Shown here: positions 1-6,344 of the stretch, in pieces
Numbering within the stretch: the first letter of the stretch is position 1
Layout of the letters: each line of letters opens with the position of its first letter
Assembly (NCBI GenBank): GCA_050011195.1
Contig: JBEKJO010000216.1
Span: forward strand, 1-8,296
Direction: 5' to 3'
DNA from: PALSA-1440 sp050011195
GTDB taxonomy: Bacteria > Verrucomicrobiota > Verrucomicrobiia > Limisphaerales > UBA8199
DNA length: 8,296 bases
Made by a program: the position numbers and the translations under genes
Notes under the pieces: model-generated
What the model was told of the DNA's origin: nothing
The model's input: only the letters and a program-made list of their open reading frames with translations
Databases searched by the model: none

Positions 1-667
1 CGAGGAAAGGCGCATCGACCGCACATACTTTGAGCAAAGAACCTCGCGCGATCAACTGGGGGAAGACCTCTTGCTCGAAGCTTAGCGGCAACGTTTCGGG
101 GAATTGACGAACCAGCGAGTGCCGCAGCAAATAAACGCCGGCGTTGATGACCCCCTTCCCCGGCCGTTTCTCCAGGAAGCCGCGCAACTCACCCGCCGAA
201 CCGATGGCCAGCGTGCCGTAGCGGGAGGCATCTGCCACGGTGCAACCGATGATCACCCCTGCGACAGCGCGGTGGTTCAATTCAGCGACGGCCAGGGCGA
301 GATTGGCGAAGACCAGTGAATCGCCATTCACCACCAACCAGGCCGCGGGGGTTTCACCGGAAAGGCGCGCGGCGTTCAGGAAGCCGCCCGCGGTTCCCAA
401 GGGCTGCGTTTCCGCAATGCAGCGGGTGACAACGCCCGCCACCGGCTGGGCCCGAAAATGCGACTCGACCACGTCGCCCAAATGGCCCGTGGAGAGAATG
501 GCCTTCGGAATGCCCTGACGGGCCAGGCAGCGCACGACCCATTCGAGAAACGGCTTGCCCGCCACGGGCACCATCGGCTTGGGGACGCCGGCCAACAGGT
601 GTGCCACCCTGGTCCCGAACCCGCCCGCCAGCACCACCGCCACCACCTGGCTCAGCTTCAGACTCAT
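1..667 (-). CDS. Sugar-phosphate nucleotidyltransferase, HddC-like (3' end beyond window)
   Basis: The minus strand is open from an ATG at 667 to the left edge: 222 codons with no stop. The protein has the nucleotidyltransferase signature AGGFGTR (residues 14-20), PK at 29-30, VAGKPFLEW (35-43), AETQPLGTAGG (85-95) and the metal-binding NGDS (114-117). This is the Rossmann-like NTP_transferase fold that joins a sugar 1-phosphate to an NTP and releases pyrophosphate in the cytosol. The PMVPVAGKPFLE stretch and the short length (family about 230-240 aa, so only some 15-20 codons are missing) resemble HddC, D-glycero-D-manno-heptose 1-phosphate guanylyltransferase. Mannose- or glucose-1-phosphate transferases are alternatives, and the exact sugar and nucleotide cannot be read from sequence. 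It begins 8 nt after the stop of the epimerase gene, so translation is probably coupled. No Shine-Dalgarno sequence is visible. Confidence 0.88.
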   Translation of the reverse strand, partial: MSLKLSQVVAVVLAGGFGTRVAHLLAGVPKPMVPVAGKPFLEWVVRCLARQGIPKAILSTGHLGDVVESHFRAQPVAGVVTRCIAETQPLGTAGGFLNAARLSGETPAAWLVVNGDSLVFANLALAVAELNHRAVAGVIIGCTVADASRYGTLAIGSAGELRGFLEKRPGKGVINAGVYLLRHSLVRQFPETLPLSFEQEVFPQLIARGSLLKVCAVDAPFL

Positions 668-675
668 GCCGCGGT

Positions 676-1608
676 TTAGACGTTGGAGTAGATGCTGTTC
701 CGCAAAATGGTGAACCCCTTGATCAACTCCCGGATCCCGCGGTCGAGGTTCCATTCCGGTTTGAATCCGGCGCCGGCGATCCGCGCGTTGGAGACAATGT
801 AGTCCCGTTTGTCAGGGTCCTCCCCAATGGGCGCTTCGAGGAAGACGAACTTCGGCAGGTGCTTCTTGATCACGGCGCAAAGCTCCAGCTTGGAGAGATT
901 CGCGTCGTCCAGGCCGACATTGTAGGGCTTGCCTTTCATGGCCTCAAAGTGATCGAGGGCGTGAACAAAAACGCGCACGACATCGCGCACGTGGATGTAA
1001 TTGCGCTTGAAGTGCCCTTCGAAAATCACCACGGCCCGGTCATTGAGCGCCCGATGGACGAAATCGTTGACGAGCAGGTCAATCCGCATCCTCGGCGATA
1101 CGCCGAAAACGGTGGCCAGGCGGAGGCTGATGCTGTTCTCGCGCTGGAGGATGCTTTCCTCCGCTTGCACTTTCGTCACGCCGTAGAGCGAAATGGGCCG
1201 GAGCGGCGTGTCCTCGGTGCAGTGTTTGCCCTTCTCGCCGACGCCGTAGCCGCTGTTGGTCACCGGCATAATGATGCGCTGCGACTGGGAGGCAATTCGG
1301 CAGAGCATGGCAACGGCCTCGAAATTGGTGGTTCGGGCGGCAACCGGGTCGCGGTCGCACAGAGGCGCTCCCACCAGGGCCGCCAGGGGAATGATGACAT
1401 CGGCGCTGGCGACCAGCTTCTTCATCAGGGCTTCGTCCCGGCCATCACCCCGCACGACCTGGAAAGTCGCGTAGTGGCAGCAGTCGGCAAGGCTGTTTTG
1501 CCGGAACAGGAAATTATCGACCACCGTCACCTCATGCCCAAGCGCCAGCAAGGTGGGAGTCAGCACCGATCCGATATAGCCCGCACCGCCTGTGATCAGA
1601 ATATTCAT
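676..1608 (-). CDS. NAD-dependent epimerase/dehydratase (extended SDR)
   Basis: This 310-aa protein begins MNILITGGAGYIG, a classic dinucleotide-binding start with GGAGYIG at residues 7-13 and D31 at the end of the second strand, where it can bind the NAD ribose. The catalytic YxxxK is Y142-G-V-T-K146, with TNSGYG at 117-122. It is an extended short-chain dehydrogenase/reductase acting on a nucleotide sugar, of the UDP-glucose 4-epimerase/dehydratase type; the substrate is not identifiable. The open frame extends upstream to 1713, but that would overlap the end of lhgO and add 35 non-family residues before the Rossmann strand, so the ATG at 1608 is chosen. It lies 28 nt after the lhgO stop and 8 nt before the nucleotidyltransferase. 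No strong ribosome binding site is seen. Confidence 0.92.
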   Translation of the reverse strand: MNILITGGAGYIGSVLTPTLLALGHEVTVVDNFLFRQNSLADCCHYATFQVVRGDGRDEALMKKLVASADVIIPLAALVGAPLCDRDPVAARTTNFEAVAMLCRIASQSQRIIMPVTNSGYGVGEKGKHCTEDTPLRPISLYGVTKVQAEESILQRENSISLRLATVFGVSPRMRIDLLVNDFVHRALNDRAVVIFEGHFKRNYIHVRDVVRVFVHALDHFEAMKGKPYNVGLDDANLSKLELCAVIKKHLPKFVFLEAPIGEDPDKRDYIVSNARIAGAGFKPEWNLDRGIRELIKGFTILRNSIYSNV

Positions 1609-1636
1609 AATTAAAGGGACCCATAAGTAATGGAAG

Positions 1637-2836
1637 TCACAATTCCCTGGCAACCAGATTCGCGATTTCCTCGCCGATGACCAAGGCTGCCGTGGCCCCT
1701 GGACTGGGCGCATTGAGCACGTGCAGCGCCCGGGGACGGTTCAACAGGCAGAAATCCTGGACCAGGTTGCCGTCCGGCGACATTGCCTGCGCGCGGACGC
1801 CGGCGCCACCCGGCCCCAGGTCTGCCGCCCGAACCTCGGGCACCAGCTTTTGCAGGGATTCGCAGAACAATCGCCTGCTGAAAGACCGCCGCAGTTCGTC
1901 CCAACTCATGCGCTTGTGCTTCCCCAGGAAGCGCCACAAACCGGAGAACGTCAGCGCATCCCAAACGTCCGCCAGCTTCACATCGGTCTTGCGGTAGCCC
2001 TCGCGGGCCAGGGCCAGCACAGCGTTCGGGCCGGCCTCGATGCCGCCATGAATGAGGCGGGTGAAATGCACGCCCAGAAACGGGAACCGGGGGTCGGGCA
2101 CTGGGTAGATCAGGTTGCGCACCAAATGCTGGCGCTCGGGCTTGAGCCGGTAGTATTCGCCGCGAAAAGGCACGATGCGCACTTCCCGTTTCTCGCCCGC
2201 GAGCAGGCTCAACCGGTCGCAATGCAGACCGCCACAATTGATTACGAAATCACCGGTGTAATCTCCCGCAGTAGTGCCGATCCGCCACTCACCGTTCTGG
2301 AGCCGGAGCGCAGTGACTTTGGCCTTCAACGCGACCGAGCCTCCTTTGGCTTCGATCTCCTTCTGCAGCGATTCGCAGACCTTGGCGTAGTCCACGATCC
2401 CCTCCTGGGGCACCTGCAGCGCCGCCAGGCCGCCGGCATGCGGCTCGATCTCGCGCATCTGCTCGCGGTTGAGGAGGCGCAATCCGGCCAGGCCGTTTTG
2501 GGTTCCGCGGTCGTGCAGGTCCCGCAGCCGGGGCATTTCGGACTCGTCCGCGGCGACGACCAGCTTGCCGCAGATTTCGTGGGGCACAGCGTGTTCCCGG
2601 CAGAACGCCACCATTTCGCGAATGCCGGACACCGCCAGCCGCGCTTTGAGCGAGCCAGGCTTGTAGTACAGCCCGGCGTGCAGAACCCCGCTGTTGTGGC
2701 CGCTTTGGTGGGAGCAGACCTTGTCTTCCTTCTCCAGCACCGTCACGCGCGCGGAAGGGCAACGCAGCGCCAGTTTGTAAGCCGTCGCCAGGCCGACGAT
2801 GCCGCCGCCAATGATGATGACACGCTTGGATGACAC
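1637..2836 (-). CDS. lhgO: L-2-hydroxyglutarate oxidase family FAD protein
   Basis: This 399-aa flavoprotein is of the DAO/GlcD-like LhgO (YgaF) family, which oxidises L-2-hydroxyglutarate to 2-oxoglutarate and passes electrons to the respiratory chain or oxygen. An N-terminal FAD-binding GGGIVG lies at residues 10-15, E35 sits at the end of the second strand, and the family motif HQSGHNSGVLHAG is at 43-55. Near the C-terminus are GGAGVRAQ and the conserved NAPSPGATAALVIGEE. Length is normal for the family. The start is a GTG: the frame upstream has no ATG or TTG before the fcl stop codon, which is in the same frame. It lies 33 nt after fcl and 28 nt before the epimerase, so it is co-transcribed with nucleotide-sugar genes. 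In this setting the true substrate may be another 2-hydroxy acid; that is inference. Confidence 0.9.
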   Translation of the reverse strand: MSSKRVIIIGGGIVGLATAYKLALRCPSARVTVLEKEDKVCSHQSGHNSGVLHAGLYYKPGSLKARLAVSGIREMVAFCREHAVPHEICGKLVVAADESEMPRLRDLHDRGTQNGLAGLRLLNREQMREIEPHAGGLAALQVPQEGIVDYAKVCESLQKEIEAKGGSVALKAKVTALRLQNGEWRIGTTAGDYTGDFVINCGGLHCDRLSLLAGEKREVRIVPFRGEYYRLKPERQHLVRNLIYPVPDPRFPFLGVHFTRLIHGGIEAGPNAVLALAREGYRKTDVKLADVWDALTFSGLWRFLGKHKRMSWDELRRSFSRRLFCESLQKLVPEVRAADLGPGGAGVRAQAMSPDGNLVQDFCLLNRPRALHVLNAPSPGATAALVIGEEIANLVAREL

Positions 2837-2869
2837 GGTTTCGCCCGGACCGAACTGCGGGTTGTGCTC

Positions 2870-3805
2870 TCAGCCGAATCTCTTCAAGAAGTCCTCGTAG
2901 GCGAGGCGAATGCCGGTTTCCAGATCGACTTGCGGCCGCCAGCCCAAGGCGAGGAGGCGCGAGCTGTCCATTAATTTGCGCGGCGGGCCGTCGGGTTTGG
3001 TGGTGTCCCAAACGATTTCGCCGGCAAAGCCGACAACCCGCCTGATGGTTTCAGTCAACTCGCGCACGGAGACCTCAGCGCTGGAACCGACATTGATGAA
3101 CTGGTCCTCGCTGTAATGCTCCAGCAGGAACACACACGCCCGGGCGAGGTCATCCGCATAGAGGAACTCGCGCAAAGGCGAGCCGGTGCCCCAGCAGATG
3201 ACGGTGGGCGCGTTCGCCGCCTTGGCTTCATGGCATTTGCGGATGAGCGCGGGCAAGACGTGCGAGTTCTGCAGGTCGTAATTGTCATTCGGCCCGTACA
3301 TATTAGTCGGCATGGCGCTGATGAAGTCGCATCCGTACTGGCGGCGATAAGCCTGGCACATCTTTATACCGGTGATCTTGGCGATGGCGTACCATTGATT
3401 GGTGGGCTCGAGCGGCCCGGTGAGCAGGTATTCCTCTTTCATGGGTTGCGGAGCGAGCCGCGGATAAATGCAGGAACTGCCCAGGAAAAGCAGTTTGCGC
3501 ACACCGGCCTGATAGGCCCCGTGGATGAGGTTGCTCTGGATTTGCAGGTTCTGGAAAAGAAACTCCGCGGGGTGCTGGTCGTTGGCCAGGATGCCGCCCA
3601 CTTTGGCCGCCGCGTCAATAACGTATTCGGGCTTCCCGTGCGCGTAGAAGTTCCGGACGGCGGCCGCGTCCAGCAGGTCCAGTTCGGCGTGGGTGCGACC
3701 GATCAGGCGGGTGAAGCCACGCCGTTGCAGTTCGCGCCAGATCGCGCTGCCGACCAGGCCGCGGTGACCGGCCACATATATCCGAGCGTCTCGGGCAATG
3801 TCCAT
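2870..3805 (-). CDS. fcl: GDP-L-fucose synthase
   Basis: This 311-aa extended SDR epimerase-reductase converts GDP-4-keto-6-deoxy-D-mannose to GDP-L-fucose with NADPH in the cytosol. It has the cofactor loop GHRGLVG (13-19), the SSCIYP block (S110, C112), Y139-AIA-K143, the MPTNMYGP stretch (165-172) and H182 in NSHVLPAL. All catalytic positions match E. coli Fcl (S107, C109, Y136, K140, H179) with a constant offset of 3. The protein is complete and of family length. It is the first gene of the minus-strand operon, since the next gene upstream is divergent. The partner GDP-mannose 4,6-dehydratase (gmd), usually adjacent, is not in the window. A related role in GDP-6-deoxy-heptose synthesis is possible given the HddC-like gene downstream. 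No strong Shine-Dalgarno sequence precedes the ATG. Confidence 0.94.
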   Translation of the reverse strand: MDIARDARIYVAGHRGLVGSAIWRELQRRGFTRLIGRTHAELDLLDAAAVRNFYAHGKPEYVIDAAAKVGGILANDQHPAEFLFQNLQIQSNLIHGAYQAGVRKLLFLGSSCIYPRLAPQPMKEEYLLTGPLEPTNQWYAIAKITGIKMCQAYRRQYGCDFISAMPTNMYGPNDNYDLQNSHVLPALIRKCHEAKAANAPTVICWGTGSPLREFLYADDLARACVFLLEHYSEDQFINVGSSAEVSVRELTETIRRVVGFAGEIVWDTTKPDGPPRKLMDSSRLLALGWRPQVDLETGIRLAYEDFLKRFG

Positions 3806-3930
3806 GCCCTAAGCAATAAACCAGTGCGGAACAGGAAACAAGCGCCGACCGCAGCCGGACGCTTCCCCGCTTCCCCCTGACCATAAGAATCGCATCGACC
3901 CTGAAGAAGCAAGACTCCATAGTCACCGCA
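3806..3930. promoter_or_regulatory. Divergent intergenic region between fcl operon and hydrolase
   Basis: These 125 nt separate two divergent coding starts and must hold the promoters of both units unless the fcl operon is read from elsewhere. I find no convincing -35/-10 pair on either strand, only weak AT-richer patches around 3812-3818 and 3883-3891. Neither start codon has a clear Shine-Dalgarno sequence. Confidence 0.4.
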
Positions 3931-4959
3931 ATGAAACGCCTTCTCGCCCTCTCCTTGTTTCTCGCTGCCGCGTGTGGCGCGCAGACCAATGACGCCGCGG
4001 TGCGGCTGAAGGCGCTCGAGGAGGGCCTCGGTCACCTCGACGCCCGGCTCACGCGCCAGATGAACGAGCTCCTCTGGTTCCAGCGGCTCGGGGACGTGGC
4101 GCTGGTGGATAAGGTCCGTTTCACCGGACCACCGCCTCGCGCCACCAACAACCCCGCGCCGCCCCCGGGCAGCAACGAGGTCGTCGTCTCCGCCCTCACG
4201 TTCCTGCCCCGGGAACGGAATTCTTCGCGGCGGCTCCCGCTCATCGTGCTGGCTCACGGGGAGATTCACGGCAACGTGGCGAGCGATGAGGACGCGCACG
4301 TCGTGCGCGAGCTGGTGCAGCAAGGTTACGCCGTGATCGCGCCCGATTACCGGGGCAGCAGCGGTTACGGGGGCGATTTCTGGCGGCAAATCGACTACGG
4401 AGGATTGGAGGTCGAGGACGTCCACGCCGCGCGCCAATGGATGCTGGAACACTACCGCGTAATTGATCCCGGGCGCGTCGGCATCATTGGCTGGAGCCAC
4501 GGGGGGCTCATTGCCTTGCTCGCCGTCTTCGCGCACCCGGACGACTACCAGGCCTGTTACGCCGGCGTGCCGGTGAGCGACCTCGAAGAACGGATCCGCC
4601 AGCGGGGCAAGGATTATGAGCAGCTCTTCGTCGCGCCGTATCACCTGGGCAAAACTGTCGCCGAGGCGCCGGACGAGTACCGCCGCCGCTCGCCGGCCTG
4701 GAACGCGGACAAGCTTCGCACGCCGCTGCTTGTCCACGCAAACACCAACGACGAGGACGTGACGGCGCGCGAGGTGGAGCGGCTGATCCACGCGCTGCAA
4801 GCGGCGGAGAAGGACTTTCAATACCGAATTTACACCAATGCCCCGGGCGGCCACTTGTTCAACCGCCTCGACACCGCGACCGCCCGCGACTCCCGCGCCG
4901 AGATCTGGCGCTTCTTAGCCCGGCATCTCGCCCCGCCGCGCCGAACCGCGCCAGAGTGA
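3931..4959 (+). CDS. Secreted alpha/beta hydrolase, S9 prolyl-oligopeptidase-like
   Basis: This 342-aa protein has an N-terminal signal peptide (MKRLL, hydrophobic core to about residue 15, then ACGAQ). The cysteine at 15 could make it a lipoprotein, though the lipobox is poor. A charged helical stretch follows (about 20-55), then the hydrolase domain: LIVLAHG oxyanion strand (104-110), DYRGSSGYGGDFW (139-151), nucleophile elbow GWSHGG with S189, probable acid D274 in HANTNDEDV, and H308 in GGHLF. This arrangement is that of the S9 peptidase/dienelactone-hydrolase group. It is probably a periplasmic or surface serine hydrolase acting on peptides or esters; the substrate is unknown. The ATG at 3931 is fixed by the signal peptide; the next Met is residue 44. 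It stands alone, divergent from fcl and convergent with the beta-propeller gene. Confidence 0.88.
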   Translation: MKRLLALSLFLAAACGAQTNDAAVRLKALEEGLGHLDARLTRQMNELLWFQRLGDVALVDKVRFTGPPPRATNNPAPPPGSNEVVVSALTFLPRERNSSRRLPLIVLAHGEIHGNVASDEDAHVVRELVQQGYAVIAPDYRGSSGYGGDFWRQIDYGGLEVEDVHAARQWMLEHYRVIDPGRVGIIGWSHGGLIALLAVFAHPDDYQACYAGVPVSDLEERIRQRGKDYEQLFVAPYHLGKTVAEAPDEYRRRSPAWNADKLRTPLLVHANTNDEDVTAREVERLIHALQAAEKDFQYRIYTNAPGGHLFNRLDTATARDSRAEIWRFLARHLAPPRRTAPE

Positions 4960-4960
4960 T

Positions 4961-4982
4961 TTTGGAACTCAGGAACTCAGGA
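4961..4982. repeat. Short dispersed repeat, copy 1
   Basis: This 22-bp element begins two bases after the hydrolase stop codon. Its core GGAACTCAGGAACTCAGGA is a tandem of the 8-mer GGAACTCA. It matches 6323-6344 in the same orientation with one mismatch. It is flanked by CCAGAG (4951-4956) and CTCTGG (4985-4990), which could pair around it. Confidence 0.75.
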
Positions 4983-5027
4983 CTCTCTGGTTTCAGTCAA
5001 TGGTCCAGAGCGTGAGGGAGTCTTTTT
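4980..5027 (+). terminator. Possible rho-independent terminator of the hydrolase gene
   Basis: GACTCTCTGG (4981-4990) can pair in two blocks: TCTGG with CCAGA (5005-5009) and GACTC with GAGTC (5018-5022), leaving about 8 unpaired bases on the 3' side. A run of five T follows at 5023-5027. The position, just after a plus-strand gene and inside the 3' end of the converging gene, fits a terminator, but the bulge makes the hairpin imperfect. Confidence 0.35.
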
Positions 5028-6219
5028 CCTTCACGAACACGCCCTTCCCGGCGGCGACGGGGTAGGCGTAGGTCTCGGTGTCGGCGACTTTATAGCCGGC
5101 GAGCTTCTTGTATTCCTTGTCGCTGGGTTCGAAGACGGCGAGTTCTCCCTTGGGGGTGAGCGCCAGCAGGACTGAGCCGGCATCGACGATGGACCCAAAG
5201 CCGCGTCCGCCCAGCTCGGCGGTCCAGAGGGTCTTGCCGCTTTGGGCGTCGAGGCAGAAGATGACGCCGTTCTGGGAGAGGCCGTAGATCTGGCCGCCCT
5301 TGAGCACCGGGCTGTTGAACTGGACGGCGTTGTCCGGGTTGCTCCAGAGCTCTTTGGCCGCGAAGCCGTCGGCGGTTTTCTCAATCTTCACCGCCTTGGT
5401 GCCGCGGCCGGAGCCGGCGTAGATGACGGTCTGGCCCTCGACAATGGGGGTGGCAGCGTTATAGGCGCGGCCCTGGGCCGGGAACGGCGCTTCCCAAAGC
5501 AGCTTGCCGTCGGCCACACCAAGGCCGACAATCTTCTTCGGAGTCAGCGTTACCACCATTCTGGTTCCCTCGACCGTGAGCAGGACCGGGGAGGCGTAAG
5601 CGGCGCCGTCGCCGGTCCATTTCCACTTCTCGTTGCCGGTGGCCAGGTCGTAGGCGACGATGCCGCCATTGGACTCGTCGCCGAGTTGCGCGATGCAGAG
5701 GCCGCCGGTGATGATCGGTGAGGAGGCGGTGTAGAACCTGGGCCAGGCCCCCGAGAAGTCATCTTTGCGCCAGAGCATCTTGCCCTTCGCGGCATCCACG
5801 CAGGAGAGCACCCCGCCGACGCCGAGGGTGACAATCTTGCCTTCGGCCACGGTCGGCGAGCTTCGGGGCCCGCTGTGCAGCGATGCGGACGGTCCGGACA
5901 CCGCCTGGGCGGCGTATTTCTCCTGCCAAAGCTCTTTGCCGTTCGCGGCGTCGAGGCAGCGGATGACTTCGTCGTCATCCTGGCGCGCGAAGACGTAGAG
6001 TTTGTTGCCGACGAGGGCCGGGGTAGCATCGCCCAGGCCGACGGGAACCTTCCACTTCTGGGTCAATTCCTTGGGCCAGGTTTTTGGGGCGGAGAACCCG
6101 CTCGCCTTTGCGTCCCGGTTGGGGCCGCGCCACTGCGGCCAATCCTGCGCCAAGGCGCAGCTTGCGCTCACCGCCAGCACGCCCGCAACCGCCGTCATAG
6201 TTCGATTCATGTTTCTCAT
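4993..6219 (-). CDS. Secreted PQQ-type beta-propeller (BamB-like) protein
   Basis: This 408-aa protein has a signal peptide (MRNMNRTMTAVAGVLAVSA, cleavage probably after ALA-Q25). The mature part opens with DWPQWRGPNRD (26-36), the typical start of PVC-group PQQ-like repeat proteins. Blade motifs of the D-x-x-x-G-K-x-L-W type recur at 90-98, 142-150, 191-199, 236-242 and 324-332, indicating a beta-propeller of about seven or eight blades filling the whole protein. Such proteins are exported and act as scaffolds; some relatives are quinoprotein dehydrogenases or BamB. I see no evidence for bound PQQ or catalysis. The start at 6219 is fixed by a good Shine-Dalgarno AGGAG five bases upstream, the only strong one in the window; the in-frame ATG at 6210 is too far from it. 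The gene is monocistronic, lying between direct repeats, and converges with the hydrolase. Confidence 0.88.
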   Translation of the reverse strand: MRNMNRTMTAVAGVLAVSASCALAQDWPQWRGPNRDAKASGFSAPKTWPKELTQKWKVPVGLGDATPALVGNKLYVFARQDDDEVIRCLDAANGKELWQEKYAAQAVSGPSASLHSGPRSSPTVAEGKIVTLGVGGVLSCVDAAKGKMLWRKDDFSGAWPRFYTASSPIITGGLCIAQLGDESNGGIVAYDLATGNEKWKWTGDGAAYASPVLLTVEGTRMVVTLTPKKIVGLGVADGKLLWEAPFPAQGRAYNAATPIVEGQTVIYAGSGRGTKAVKIEKTADGFAAKELWSNPDNAVQFNSPVLKGGQIYGLSQNGVIFCLDAQSGKTLWTAELGGRGFGSIVDAGSVLLALTPKGELAVFEPSDKEYKKLAGYKVADTETYAYPVAAGKGVFVKEKDSLTLWTID

Positions 6220-6338
6220 GGTAGCTCCTGTTGGAGTATTGGTTTGATATGAATTTGCCTGTTTGTCCTGGGTCCAACCATACGCTCCCAGGCGCGGGCA
6301 GGGAAGGGAAAAATGAAGGGAATTTGGAACTCAGCAAC
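6220..6338. promoter_or_regulatory. Intergenic region: beta-propeller promoter side and SulP 3' end
   Basis: These 119 nt hold the AGGAG ribosome binding site (6225-6229, minus strand), an AT-richer stretch at 6231-6256 where the beta-propeller promoter should lie (TTGGAC around 6271-6276 with a poor -10), and an inverted repeat CCTGGG (6267-6272)/CCCAGG (6287-6292) with a 14-nt loop. That hairpin could be an operator or part of SulP transcript ending, but no T tract follows closely on the minus strand. Repeat copy 2 lies at the right end. Confidence 0.4.
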
Positions 6339-6344
6339 TCAGGA
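6323..6344. repeat. Short dispersed repeat, copy 2
   Basis: This copy has one mismatch (G to C at its 13th base) to 4961-4982 and lies in the same orientation 1362 bp away. It overlaps the end of the SulP gene: read on the minus strand it begins TCC TGA, so it provides the last serine codon and the stop. GA two bases upstream is also shared by both copies. Confidence 0.75.

Noticed and set aside
601..1614. A 337-codon plus-strand frame opposite the epimerase
   Set aside because: No recognisable motif; the minus strand carries a complete SDR with GGAGYIG and YxxxK.
1609..1713. Upstream extension of the epimerase frame to an ATG at 1713
   Set aside because: It overlaps the 3' end of lhgO and adds 35 residues before the Rossmann strand that do not look like protein of this family.
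1721..2833. A 370-codon plus-strand frame opposite lhgO
   Set aside because: Antisense shadow without motifs; the minus strand holds a complete FAD oxidase.
3806..3930. Candidate sigma-70 promoters for fcl and the hydrolase
   Set aside because: Possible -10-like patches had no acceptable -35 partner at 16-18 nt, so no specific promoter is called.
3703..4854. A 383-codon minus-strand frame opposite the hydrolase
   Set aside because: It would overlap the start of fcl, has no family motif, and mirrors the complete hydrolase with its signal peptide and catalytic triad.
6300..6312. GGGAAGGGAAAA-like stretches at about 6300-6312 and 8151-8162 as a second repeat family
   Set aside because: Short purine-rich runs of low complexity; similarity is easily due to chance.
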